Shown here in pieces: positions 8,588-16,812 of a stretch of 42,703 nt of DNA. The stretch spans positions 1-42,703 of the forward strand of contig JAFPWV010000019.1 in assembly GCA_017412675.1 (NCBI GenBank), read 5' to 3'. The position numbers and the translations under genes are program-made. The notes below the pieces were generated by a model that saw only the letters and a program-made list of their open reading frames with translations, was not told where the DNA came from and ran no database searches. Positions within the stretch are counted from its first letter, which is position 1. Each line of letters opens with the position of its first letter. The DNA comes from Clostridia bacterium (GTDB taxonomy: Bacteria; Bacillota; Clostridia; Oscillospirales; CAG-272).

Positions 8588-10078
8588 TCAGCCGACCTGT
8601 TTGTATGCGTCGATCAGTTTGCCGAGCATTTTGTTGATGACCTTTTCCTTCTTCGCGTAGGCGGACGCGAAATCGGAGGACTTGGCCGAGATGACGTCGC
8701 GGATCATGTGGCCGACGTCGCTCAGCGAGCTCGAATGCAGCAGCACAAAGTCGAAATACACGCCGTTCTTGATGATGTCGAAGATCTCCGCCGTCACCAT
8801 GTCGCGGGCGAATTTCTCTTTCAGAAGGGTCTCGAAGTACACGTCCGTCACGTCCCGATAGCTCTGGGAAGCGAAGGCCTCCATGAACGCGCCGGTCATC
8901 TCCGCTTTTTCGAGATTGGTGATTGGCACGCAGAACACGGACACGGAATCGTGCACGCCCGTGCTGTATTCCGCCTGCGTTTCGTCATACTTCGGAAGCG
9001 GGACGATGGCGTAATCCGATTCCATGTCGCGGAGCTTCTCGGAGACGTCCGCGCGGAACGGGAGGAACATGAGGGTATCAGACTTGAACTTGTTGATGAG
9101 ATCCGATTCGCCCTCGACGGATGGCGCGGCGATATAGGAGCCGATGTTCTCATAGAGCAGCCGGTAAATCTTCTCGACGAAATTGACGGTGCGCTCGTTG
9201 TTGATCGTCACCTTCGGATAGCCCTCTTCGTCGTATTCGCACCACCTCAGGCCCGCGCCCGCGACGGAGTAGTCCAGCATGGACAAGGTGGTTGTCCCGT
9301 AGCCGTAGATGTCGCCGCCGTCGGTCTTGCCGTCGCCGTTGACGTCGGTATAGACGTCTTCGCAGTATTCGGACATTTTATCGAAGGTCCAGCCGCCTTC
9401 AAGGACGATGGAATACAGATCGGGGATCGCGCCGAAGTACTGGGTGTAGATCGTGTTGTTCACATACATGGTCGCCATGTTGCGCAGCATGGACAGAGCC
9501 GCGTCGCCGGTGAGGAAGTACAGACGCTCGCCGCCGATGGTGCAGGCCTCGGTGAACTGGGCGGCCCACCACGGCTTCGTGGTATCGACGTACTTGATCT
9601 CGTTCCAGTTGCGGAGGATGCCCTCCGTCGCCATGCCCATCGCGTAGTACTGATAGGCGGCGCAGAGGTCGAAGTCGTCGGAACCGGCCTGCGCCGTGCG
9701 CCTCAGAAGCGCCTGCGTGTCATCCGCGGGCACGGAGACGATCGTGAGGCCGAGACGGTCCTCCACCTTGATGTTGCGCGCGTAGATCGCGGAATCGAGG
9801 GCGTCGCCGGTGTCCTCTTCCACATAGATCTCCTGCGTGGTTTTTTCGCCGCTCCGGTGAGCTACGCGCATATCCGTGCCGTCAAAGTCGAGATCGGCGG
9901 GGAGATCGTCCTTGAGCTTGGTCTCGGGCACGTCTTCGGCGGGCTCCGTCACGACTTCGTTCGGATTGCCGGAGGGATCGGTGTTCGCGGCGGGATCCTT
10001 CTGCGTCGTCTCTGAGCAGGAAGCGAAGAGCGGGAGCAACATCAGCGCTGCGAGGATCAGGGAAATCGTCTTTTTCAT
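8588..10078 (-). CDS. Extracellular solute-binding lipoprotein (ABC sugar-binding family)
   Basis: A 496-residue secreted lipoprotein. The signal peptide MKKTISLILAALMLLPLFAS ends at lipidated Cys21 (LFASC lipobox), and a Thr/Pro/Glu-rich linker to about residue 60 follows. The rest resembles cluster-B type solute-binding proteins of carbohydrate ABC transporters. A calcium-loop-like sequence, DVNGDGKTDGGD, lies near residue 240, as in many Clostridial members. No permease or ATPase gene is adjacent, so it must use a transporter encoded elsewhere or act as a sensor. It is the first gene of a three-gene operon with the PfkB kinase and polyol dehydrogenase. AAAGGAGG lies just upstream of the ATG, and a strong promoter lies at 10129-10157. 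Confidence 0.85.
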   Translation of the reverse strand: MKKTISLILAALMLLPLFASCSETTQKDPAANTDPSGNPNEVVTEPAEDVPETKLKDDLPADLDFDGTDMRVAHRSGEKTTQEIYVEEDTGDALDSAIYARNIKVEDRLGLTIVSVPADDTQALLRRTAQAGSDDFDLCAAYQYYAMGMATEGILRNWNEIKYVDTTKPWWAAQFTEACTIGGERLYFLTGDAALSMLRNMATMYVNNTIYTQYFGAIPDLYSIVLEGGWTFDKMSEYCEDVYTDVNGDGKTDGGDIYGYGTTTLSMLDYSVAGAGLRWCEYDEEGYPKVTINNERTVNFVEKIYRLLYENIGSYIAAPSVEGESDLINKFKSDTLMFLPFRADVSEKLRDMESDYAIVPLPKYDETQAEYSTGVHDSVSVFCVPITNLEKAEMTGAFMEAFASQSYRDVTDVYFETLLKEKFARDMVTAEIFDIIKNGVYFDFVLLHSSSLSDVGHMIRDVISAKSSDFASAYAKKEKVINKMLGKLIDAYKQVG

Positions 10079-10128
10079 GAGGTTCCTCCTTTTTGGGTAC
10101 CCATTCGGCGGATTCTTCGTTCCCCTTT

Positions 10129-10157
10129 ATCATAGCACAGTTTTGTCGGTTTTGCAA
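10129..10157 (-). promoter_or_regulatory. Promoter of the solute-binding protein operon
   Basis: Read on the minus strand: TTGCAA (10152-10157), a 17-base spacer, then TATGAT (10129-10134) with an extended -10 (TGC). It lies about 50 bases before the lipoprotein ATG and is divergent from the promoter at 10218-10246. Confidence 0.75.
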
Positions 10158-10217
10158 TGGGGATCGAGGGATTTTCGCGCATTTCGGGCAAATCTGCACA
10201 AGAGCGGGCCGGGACGC

Positions 10218-10246
10218 TTGACTTTTGGGCCGATCTCTGGTACACT
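10218..10246 (+). promoter_or_regulatory. Promoter of the ArsC-fold gene
   Basis: TTGACT at 10218-10223, a 17-base spacer and TACACT at 10241-10246 with TGG upstream (extended -10). It drives the ArsC/Spx-fold gene and probably the carboxypeptidase gene behind it. Confidence 0.65.
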
Positions 10247-10277
10247 ATACCCGTACATCCCACCCCGGGAGGCGGAC

Positions 10278-10619
10278 ATGAACATCCAGATCTTCGGAAC
10301 GAAAAAGAGCGCGGACACGAGGAAGGCCGAACGCTGGTTCAAGGAGCGCGGCATCCGCATCCAGTCCGTCGACATGCGCGAAAAGGGCCTCTCGCGCGGG
10401 GAATTCGACGCGGTCCTCAAGTCCGTCGGCTCCCTCGACGCCCTCCTCGACGAGGACTGCCGCGACCGGGAGCTCTATGCCCTCGTGAAATACCTCGGCG
10501 AGCGCGACCGCGCGGACAAGGCCTTCGAGAATCAGGAAGTCCTGCGCCTTCCCATCGTGCGCAACGGCAGACAGGCCACGGTCGGCTACGCCCCCGACGT
10601 GTGGAAGACGTGGGAATGA
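10278..10619 (+). CDS. ArsC/Spx-fold protein lacking the redox cysteine
   Basis: A 113-residue thioredoxin-fold protein of the arsenate reductase/Spx family; its length is typical. Related Firmicute proteins begin with a strand followed by a redox Cys in a GTKKC-like turn. Here the turn reads GTKKSADTRKAERWF, so Ser11 (codon 10308-10310) sits where the catalytic Cys should be, and Thr14 sits where Spx proteins have their second Cys. The conserved LRLPIV segment, holding the cis-proline and the basic residue of the family, is intact near residue 92. It therefore cannot carry out the usual thiol chemistry and may be a binding or regulatory protein. GGGAGG-like bases lie upstream of the ATG at 10278. 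Its TGA overlaps an alternative upstream ATG of the next gene. Confidence 0.75.
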   Translation: MNIQIFGTKKSADTRKAERWFKERGIRIQSVDMREKGLSRGEFDAVLKSVGSLDALLDEDCRDRELYALVKYLGERDRADKAFENQEVLRLPIVRNGRQATVGYAPDVWKTWE

Positions 10620-10645
10620 AATCCCTTCCAGAAACGGAGCACCAA

Positions 10646-11842
10646 ATGAAACGCTGCCTATCCCTCCTCCTCACCCTCCTCCTCTCGCTCACCGCCGTCC
10701 CCTTCGCCTCGGCAGACGGACCGGACGGACCGCCCTCCTTCCCGATCTTCGACGACACCCCGACCGACGCGTGGTATTACGCCGATCTTCTCTATGCCTA
10801 TCATTCCGGGCTCATCAACGGCAAATCGGAAACCCGCTTCGCGCCGGACGATCCCCTGACCTACGCGGAGGCCGTCAAGCTCGCGGCCTGCATGCGCCAG
10901 CTTCACGACGGCGTCTCCTTCACGCCCCGAAAGGACGCGGGCATGTGGTATGAGCCGTATGTCAACTACTGCAAGGCTTACGGGATCATCGCCGCGGACT
11001 ATCCGTGGAATCAGCCGGCGACGCGGGCGGGCTACATGGAGATCTTCGCCGCAGCTCTACCGGACACGGACCTCGCCCCGATCAACGAGATCCCCGACGG
11101 CGCGATCCCCGATCTCGGCGGGCTTTCCGCGGAAACGACGGCCGCGATCTACAAGCTCTACCGCGCCGGGGTCCTGCAGGGGACGGGGGACGACCACGCC
11201 TGCGCGCCGTACGCATCCATCCGGCGGTGCGAGGTCACGGCGATCCTCTCGCGGATGATGGAGCCGGAAAAGCGCATCTCGTTCACGATGACCGTGCCGG
11301 AGCACCGGATCGAGACGGTCGGCGGGATCACCTACGTCGATGGCATCCTCATCGCAAACAAGACCTATTCCCTCCCCGCGGATTACGCGCCGGGCGGACT
11401 CACCGCGGAATGCCAGGCAGCGCTCGACGCTCTCTCGGCAGGCGCCGCGGCGGACGGGCTGACGATCTACCCGATCTCGACGTACCGCTCGTATGCCTAT
11501 CAGGCGGGTCTCTATGAACGCTACGCGGCGCGGGACGGCTATGCCGAGGCGGACCGGTATTCCGCGCGTCCGGGGCACTCCGAGCATCAGACGGGCCTCG
11601 CCGTCGACGTCAACAGCCTCGACTACGACTTCGCCTACACGCCCGAGGGCATCTGGCTCGCCGCTCACTGCGCGGAATACGGCTTCATCCTGCGCTATCC
11701 GGAGGGCGAGGAAGCCGTCACGGGCTACCGCTACGAGCCGTGGCACATCCGCTATCTCGGCACGGAGACCGCGCAGAAGGTGAAGGACAGCAGCCTCACG
11801 CTCGAAGAATACCTCGGGATCACGTCGGCATACGCAGACTGA
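10646..11842 (+). CDS. SLH-domain D-alanyl-D-alanine carboxypeptidase (VanY, M15B)
   Basis: A 398-residue secreted cell-wall enzyme. Residues 1-23 form a signal peptide (MKRCLSLLLTLLLSLTAVPF, then an ASA-type cleavage site). Three S-layer homology modules follow (about 37-82, 99-138 and 150-205), each with W/Y-Y-A..A...G landmarks; they anchor the protein to wall polymer. The C-terminal half (about 225-375) is a VanY-type metallopeptidase: a YRSYAYQ segment, zinc ligands His314 and Asp321 in SEHQTGLAVDV, catalytic Glu364 and zinc ligand His367 in EPWHIRY. It trims D-Ala from peptidoglycan stems. I chose ATG 10646, behind GGAG at 10636-10639, because it gives a clean signal peptide; an in-frame ATG at 10616 overlaps the preceding stop. 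Confidence 0.88.
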   Translation: MKRCLSLLLTLLLSLTAVPFASADGPDGPPSFPIFDDTPTDAWYYADLLYAYHSGLINGKSETRFAPDDPLTYAEAVKLAACMRQLHDGVSFTPRKDAGMWYEPYVNYCKAYGIIAADYPWNQPATRAGYMEIFAAALPDTDLAPINEIPDGAIPDLGGLSAETTAAIYKLYRAGVLQGTGDDHACAPYASIRRCEVTAILSRMMEPEKRISFTMTVPEHRIETVGGITYVDGILIANKTYSLPADYAPGGLTAECQAALDALSAGAAADGLTIYPISTYRSYAYQAGLYERYAARDGYAEADRYSARPGHSEHQTGLAVDVNSLDYDFAYTPEGIWLAAHCAEYGFILRYPEGEEAVTGYRYEPWHIRYLGTETAQKVKDSSLTLEEYLGITSAYAD

Positions 11843-11855
11843 ACCTTCGTTTTTC

Positions 11856-11895
11856 TCCCCGCTTGGGCAAAACCGGGCGGGGATTTGTCTTTTTC
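11856..11895 (+). terminator. Intrinsic terminator after the carboxypeptidase gene
   Basis: The stem TCCCCGC (11856-11862) pairs with GCGGGGA (11877-11883) and is followed by a T-rich tract ending in five T residues at 11890-11894. Confidence 0.7.
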
Positions 11896-11938
11896 CGGGA
11901 ACAGCGGGAACAATTTGCGCCTTTTTCGTCCGACGCTG

Positions 11939-11967
11939 TTGACCTCGGGGGGAAAAAAGTGTATAAT
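11939..11967 (+). promoter_or_regulatory. Promoter for the DUF512-der-plsY gene block
   Basis: TTGACC at 11939-11944, a 17-base spacer and a perfect TATAAT at 11962-11967. A second TATAAT at 11977-11982 has no good partner. The ATG of the first gene is about 60 bases beyond the predicted start of transcription. This is the only strong promoter I find for the collinear block up to 20092. Confidence 0.8.
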
Positions 11968-12034
11968 ATATCCTGATATAATAGGGTATTTTTGATTTCG
12001 CCGGACAGAACGACCGGCGCGGAAAGGAGTCTTC

Positions 12035-13363
12035 ATGCCCGAGATCACCGGGGTGCTTCCCCATTCCCGTGCCGCGCGCGCGGGCGTCGTCGAGGGCGAC
12101 TGGCTTCTGGAAATCAACGGACATCCGATCCGCGACGTTCTCGACTACCGGTTCCGTCTCGCGGAGAGCCGCGTCACGCTCAAGCTCCACCGCGGGCCGG
12201 ACATCGTCGAGGTGACGATCAAAAAGAACGAATACGACGACATCGGCCTCGAGTTCGGGACCCCGCTCATGGACAAGAAGCACCGCTGCGAAAACGGATG
12301 CCTCTTCTGCTTCATCGATCAGAACCCGCCCGGGATGCGCGACACGATCTACTTCAAGGACGACGACAGCCGTCTGTCCTTCCTGCACGGCAACTACGTC
12401 ACCCTCACCAACCTGAAGGACGAGGACATCGACCGCATCATCGAGATGCACATCTCCCCGGTGAACGTCTCCGTCCACGCGACCAACCCCGAGCTGCGCG
12501 TGAAGATGATGAAGAACAAGCGCGCGGGGGAGGTTCTCAAGTATCTCGGCCGCCTCGCCGACGCCGGGATCACGCTCCGGGGGCAGATCGTCTTGTGCCG
12601 GGGACTCAACGACGGCGCGGAGCTCGAGCGCTCGATGCATGATCTCTCCGCCTACTGGCCCGCGATGGATTCCGTCTCGGTCGTCCCCGTCGGGCTCACG
12701 GCGCACCGCCACGGCCTCTATCCCCTCGAGCCCTTCACCCCGGAGGAATGCGCCGCCGTCATCCGTCAGATCGACGCGTTCAACGAGGAATTCGGGAAGA
12801 CGCACACCGGCGAGGACGGCGGACCCGCGCGGCTCTTCTACGCCTCGGACGAGTTTTACGTCAAGAGCGGCACGCCGCTCCCGGACAACGACTTCTACGG
12901 CGACTACACGCAGATCGACAACGGCGTAGGGATGCTGACCTCGCTCGCGCACGAATTCCGCCTCGCGCTCTCGATGATGGATGAGGACGAGCGGACGGTT
13001 TCCCGCGAGGTGTCGGTCGCCACGGGGGAAGCGGCGTATGCGGTGATCGCTTCTCTCGCCGACGAGCTCACGGCGCGCTGTCCCGGCATGAAGGTCCATG
13101 TCCACGCGGTGAAGAACCGGTTCTTCGGCGGGCAGGTGACCGTCACGGGGCTGCTCACGGGCCGGGACCTCGTCGAAGGCCTCCGGGACAAACCCCTCGG
13201 GGGGACGCTCTATCTCTCCCGGACCACGCTCCGCGCGGAAGGCGACCTCTTCCTCGACGGCATGACGCCGGACGCCCTCTCCGACGCGCTCGGCACCCCC
13301 GTTGCCTTCGTCGACACCGACGGCGCGGCGCTCTGCGATGCCCTCTGCGGCGTATCGTGGTGA
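12035..13363 (+). CDS. DUF512 protein with PDZ and radical SAM-like region
   Basis: A 442-residue member of the DUF512 family, which lies beside der in many Clostridia. Residues 1-65 form a PDZ-like domain (GVLPHSRAARAGVVEGDWLLEI). A CENGCLFC motif (Cys85, Cys89, Cys92; Cx3Cx2C) then matches the Fe-S cluster ligation of radical SAM enzymes. The following region (SFLHGNYVTLTNL, VSVHATNPELR) resembles a radical SAM barrel, and the last 200 residues are the DUF512 region (FYASDEFYVKSG, YTQIDNGVGM). The biochemical role is not established to my knowledge; co-occurrence with Der suggests ribosome assembly or modification, which is inference. GGAAAGGAG just upstream supports the ATG at 12035. It is the first gene of the block and is followed 54 bases later by der. 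Confidence 0.85.
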   Translation: MPEITGVLPHSRAARAGVVEGDWLLEINGHPIRDVLDYRFRLAESRVTLKLHRGPDIVEVTIKKNEYDDIGLEFGTPLMDKKHRCENGCLFCFIDQNPPGMRDTIYFKDDDSRLSFLHGNYVTLTNLKDEDIDRIIEMHISPVNVSVHATNPELRVKMMKNKRAGEVLKYLGRLADAGITLRGQIVLCRGLNDGAELERSMHDLSAYWPAMDSVSVVPVGLTAHRHGLYPLEPFTPEECAAVIRQIDAFNEEFGKTHTGEDGGPARLFYASDEFYVKSGTPLPDNDFYGDYTQIDNGVGMLTSLAHEFRLALSMMDEDERTVSREVSVATGEAAYAVIASLADELTARCPGMKVHVHAVKNRFFGGQVTVTGLLTGRDLVEGLRDKPLGGTLYLSRTTLRAEGDLFLDGMTPDALSDALGTPVAFVDTDGAALCDALCGVSW

Positions 13364-13417
13364 GCGCCCATCCGTTTTCCCCATACTCCCCTCTCAACGA
13401 AAGGAGATCCCCGATCT

Positions 13418-14767
13418 ATGAAACCAGTCATTGCGATTGTCGGACGCCCGAACGTCGGCAAAAGCACCTTATTCAATAAACTCATCGGCGAGCGGCGCGC
13501 CATCGTCGAGGACACGCCCGGCGTCACCCGGGACCGCATCTACGGCGAATGCGAATGGCGCGGCAAGGTCATGATGGTCATCGACACGGGCGGCATCGAG
13601 CCGAAGAGCGACTCCGTCATCCTTCAGAAGATGCGCGAGCAGGCCCAGATCGCCATCGAGACCGCTGACGTCATCCTCTTCATGGTCGACATCCGCACGG
13701 GGCTCGTCGCGGACGACATGGACATCGCGCTCATGCTGAAAAAGAGCGGCAAGCCCGTCATCCCCGTCGTGAACAAGTCCGACAAAATCGGCGACGTGGA
13801 CCCGACCTTCTACGAGTTTTACGAGCTCGGCTTCGACGTCGATCCCATCGCGATCTCCTCCCTGCACGGCAGCGGGAGCGGGGACGTCCTCGACGCGGTC
13901 CTCGACGCCCTCCCGGATTTCGAGAGCGCGCCCGACGACGACGAGACGATCTCCGTCGCGGTCATCGGCAAGCCGAACGCCGGAAAATCCTCCCTCGTCA
14001 ACCGCATCCTCGGCGACGAGCGGTGCATCGTATCCGACATGCCCGGCACGACGCGCGACGCGATCGACACCTATTTCGAGAACGATCACGGCAAGTACAA
14101 CTTCATCGACACGGCGGGCATCCGGCGGCAGTCCCGCGTGGACGACCGGGTCGAGAAGATCAGCGTGCTGCGGGCGAAGATGGCGGTGGACCGCGCGGAC
14201 GTCTGCCTCATCATGATCGACGCGAACGAGGGCATCACCGAGCAGGACGAGAAGATCGCGGGCATCGCGCACGAAGCGGGCAAGCCGTCGATCATCTGCA
14301 TCAACAAGTGGGACCTCATCGACAAGGACAACAGCACGACGAACGAATTCACGAAGAAGGTCTACGACGCGCTCTCCTACATGACCTACGCGCCGATCCT
14401 CTTCCTCTCCGCGAAGACCGGTCAGCGCGTGGAGAAGCTCTTCGAGCAGATCAACTACGTCAATATGCAGTCGAAGCTGCGCGTGACGACGGGGATGCTC
14501 AACGACGTCCTCGCCGACGCTGTCGCCCGGGTCCAGCCGCCGTCCGACAAGGGCCGCAGGCTCAAGATCTACTACATGACCGAGACTGAGGTCGCGCCGC
14601 CCACCTTCGTCGTCTTCTGCAACATCGCCGAGCTCTTCCACTTCTCCTATCAGCGGTATCTCGAAAACTGCCTCAGGCAGACCTTCGGATTCCGCGGCAC
14701 GCCCATCAAGCTCATCATCCGCCAGCGGGGCGACAATGAAGATCAGGATTTCGGGGGCAAAAAGTAA
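13418..14767 (+). CDS. der: Ribosome-assembly GTPase Der (EngA)
   Basis: A 449-residue GTPase with two tandem G domains and a C-terminal KH-like domain, the normal Der length. The first domain has G1 GRPNVGKS (9-16), G3 DTGG (56-59) and G4 NKSD (119-122). The second has G1 GKPNAGKS (184-191), DTAG (231-234) and NKWD (296-299). Residues from about 355 on form the KH-like domain that contacts rRNA, ending in a basic tail. Der helps 50S subunit maturation and is normally essential. AAAGGAG lies 11 bases before the ATG. Its TAA overlaps the ATG of plsY by one base (TAATG), so the two are translationally coupled, a common pairing in Firmicutes. Confidence 0.97.
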   Translation: MKPVIAIVGRPNVGKSTLFNKLIGERRAIVEDTPGVTRDRIYGECEWRGKVMMVIDTGGIEPKSDSVILQKMREQAQIAIETADVILFMVDIRTGLVADDMDIALMLKKSGKPVIPVVNKSDKIGDVDPTFYEFYELGFDVDPIAISSLHGSGSGDVLDAVLDALPDFESAPDDDETISVAVIGKPNAGKSSLVNRILGDERCIVSDMPGTTRDAIDTYFENDHGKYNFIDTAGIRRQSRVDDRVEKISVLRAKMAVDRADVCLIMIDANEGITEQDEKIAGIAHEAGKPSIICINKWDLIDKDNSTTNEFTKKVYDALSYMTYAPILFLSAKTGQRVEKLFEQINYVNMQSKLRVTTGMLNDVLADAVARVQPPSDKGRRLKIYYMTETEVAPPTFVVFCNIAELFHFSYQRYLENCLRQTFGFRGTPIKLIIRQRGDNEDQDFGGKK

Positions 14768-15591
14768 TGCTGTATTTCTTCCTCTCACCGCATTTCTCGG
14801 AGCTCGGCGCCGAGGGGCTCGTCGGCTATTTCTGGAAGGACATCCCCGTCGCCGCCTCCCTGCTCCTCGCGTTCGTCTATATCCTCATCCCCTATCTGAT
14901 CGGCTCGGTCAACACCGCGATCATCGTCTCGGACAAATTCTATCACGATGACATCCGCAACTACGGGAGCGGGAACGCGGGCTTCACGAACATCATGCGC
15001 ATCTACGGGAAGCGCGCGGCGATCGTCACCTTCGTCGGCGATTTCCTCAAGACGGTCCTCGCGATCATGATCGGCTGGTGCTGCTTCGGCTATCTCACCG
15101 CCTACATCGCGGGCTTCTCGTGCTTCCTCGGCCACATCTTCCCGGTGTACTACCGATTCCGGGGCGGCAAGGGCATCCTCTGCCTCACGGCGATGCTCTT
15201 CATGCTCGACTGGCGCATCTTCCTCGTGCTCCTCGCGATCTTCCTCCTCGTCGTCGCCATGACGAAGTACATCTCGTTCGGCTCCGTGCTCTGCTCGGTG
15301 CTCTACCCGCTCGTCTTCAACCGGATGAACAAGTCCCTCCTCACCCTCGTGCCGCACATGTACCTCTGCCAGCTCATCGCGGTCGCCGTCGCGGTGATCG
15401 TGGTGATCAAGCACTGGGGCAACCTCAGGCGCATCTTCGACGGCACGGAAAGCAAATTCCAGTTCAAGAAGAGCCGGGAGACCCCCGAGGAAGAAGCGAC
15501 CGCCGCAGCCGGATCCGAGCCGGCGCGTGAGAAGAAGATCAACTACGGCGCGCTTCCGGGACAGAACGCCGGAAAGAAGAACAAGAAATAA
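14767..15591 (+). CDS. plsY: Glycerol-3-phosphate acyltransferase PlsY
   Basis: A 274-residue integral membrane enzyme that moves an acyl group from acyl-phosphate to glycerol-3-phosphate, the first step of phospholipid synthesis. The PlsY motifs are intact: SGNAGFTN (68-75), the GHIFP loop (122-126) and FRGGKG (131-136). The hydrophobic core has the usual pattern of several membrane segments. It is longer than the common 200 or so residues, with about 30 extra residues at the N terminus and a charged, probably cytoplasmic tail from about residue 215 to the end, rich in Glu, Lys and Ala. Neither extension touches a motif. The start overlaps the der stop codon. gpsA, often next in other genomes, is absent here. 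Confidence 0.93.
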   Translation: MLYFFLSPHFSELGAEGLVGYFWKDIPVAASLLLAFVYILIPYLIGSVNTAIIVSDKFYHDDIRNYGSGNAGFTNIMRIYGKRAAIVTFVGDFLKTVLAIMIGWCCFGYLTAYIAGFSCFLGHIFPVYYRFRGGKGILCLTAMLFMLDWRIFLVLLAIFLLVVAMTKYISFGSVLCSVLYPLVFNRMNKSLLTLVPHMYLCQLIAVAVAVIVVIKHWGNLRRIFDGTESKFQFKKSRETPEEEATAAAGSEPAREKKINYGALPGQNAGKKNKK

Positions 15592-15593
15592 GC

Positions 15594-16793
15594 ATGACAC
15601 ACGATAAAATCACCGCGTTCGCCGCGCTGCTCCGAAGAGCCGCCGAGGCCGGGACGATGCAGAACGTCACGTTCCACAGCCCCGCCGCGGGAGACGCCCT
15701 GAAATGCCGGGGGACGCTCCGCGCGATCGGCGGGCAGACGCTCGTGCAAATGGAGACCTTCCTCACCGAGGGCCGCGTCTCGCAGGAAAACATCGCGCCC
15801 GCGGATCTCGAGGCTGCCGCAGAACGCCTCTTCGACACCTACCGGAAAGCCGATCTCACCGACGCGGGCGGCACGGCGTCGCTCATGGTCTCGAAAAAGG
15901 GGACCGTCACCCTGCTCCGAAAGGGGCAAATCGGCGAGGGGTATGCCGCGGGCAGCCATCCGGCATCGCTCCCGCGTCCGGGCAACGACCGCGTGAAACG
16001 GCGGCTTCTGACGGGGGAGGAGCCCTTCCTCGTCCCGCTCGGCATTTCGGATCGGACCGGGCGGATCCACGACAAGATGCAGCCGAAATTCCGGCAGATC
16101 GCGCGCTTCGCGGAATATGTCGCGGAGGCGGAGAAGAAGCTCGATCCGGACGGCCCCCTGACGGTCTGCGACCTCTGCTGCGGCAAGAGCTATCTCTCCT
16201 TCGCCGCGTATTACGTCCTCACCGCGCTCTCGGGCCGTGACGTCCGCATGTTCTGCGTCGACCGGAAGGCGAGCGTGATGGAAACCTGCGCCGGGATCGC
16301 GCGGGCCTCGGGCTTCGGCGGCATGGAATTTTACGCAATGGACATCGGGGACTTCGATCCCGGCTGCGCGCCCGACCTCGTCCTCTCCCTTCACGCCTGC
16401 GACACGGCGACCGATCTCGTCCTCGACTACGCGTCCCGGCACCGCGCGAAGATCATCCTCTCGACGCCGTGCTGTCAACAGGAGCTGAACCGCGCGCTCG
16501 ACTGCCCGACGCTCGACTTCATCGCCTCCGTCCCGGTCCTGCGCCGATCCTTCGCGGCGACGGCGACGGACGCCCTCCGGCTCCTCAAGCTCGAGGCCGA
16601 GGGCTACCGGACCGACGCGACGGAATTCGTCGATCCCGAGGACACCCCGAAGAACGTGATGCTGCGGGCCTTCCTGCGGCCGGATTTCGATCCCGCCTCC
16701 GCCGACGCGGCACAGAAGCGCGAACGGTACGAGCGCACCCGGGCCTTCCTCTACGGGGACGGATACCGGGGACATGAACTGAACAATTTCTGA
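15594..16793 (+). CDS. Class I SAM-dependent methyltransferase
   Basis: A 399-residue methyltransferase. Its centre has a SAM-binding motif I, VCDLCCGKSYLSF (about 183-195), then an acidic residue after strand 2 (FCVDRKASVM), then LSLHACDTATD (about 258-268), and STPCCQQEL (about 288-296). The CDLCCGKSYLSF and SLHACDTATD signatures resemble the Methyltransf_32 group, which also contains eukaryotic METTL25 relatives; that placement is from memory and only moderately sure. The first 150 residues form an additional domain, possibly for RNA or protein binding. The substrate is unknown. It starts two bases after the plsY stop and is clearly part of the same transcript, with a weak A/G-rich ribosome binding site. 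Confidence 0.8.
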   Translation: MTHDKITAFAALLRRAAEAGTMQNVTFHSPAAGDALKCRGTLRAIGGQTLVQMETFLTEGRVSQENIAPADLEAAAERLFDTYRKADLTDAGGTASLMVSKKGTVTLLRKGQIGEGYAAGSHPASLPRPGNDRVKRRLLTGEEPFLVPLGISDRTGRIHDKMQPKFRQIARFAEYVAEAEKKLDPDGPLTVCDLCCGKSYLSFAAYYVLTALSGRDVRMFCVDRKASVMETCAGIARASGFGGMEFYAMDIGDFDPGCAPDLVLSLHACDTATDLVLDYASRHRAKIILSTPCCQQELNRALDCPTLDFIASVPVLRRSFAATATDALRLLKLEAEGYRTDATEFVDPEDTPKNVMLRAFLRPDFDPASADAAQKRERYERTRAFLYGDGYRGHELNNF

Positions 16794-16812
16794 CACCCAG
16801 AAAGGCGGCAAT

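Noticed and set aside
10157-11842. Longer 561-residue version of the carboxypeptidase
   Set aside because: The upstream extension overlaps the promoter and the ArsC-fold gene in another frame; ATG 10646 begins a clear signal peptide with a ribosome binding site.
11057-13384. Long minus-strand frame across the VanY and DUF512 genes
   Set aside because: It crosses two well-supported plus-strand genes, a terminator and a promoter, and encodes no recognisable domain.
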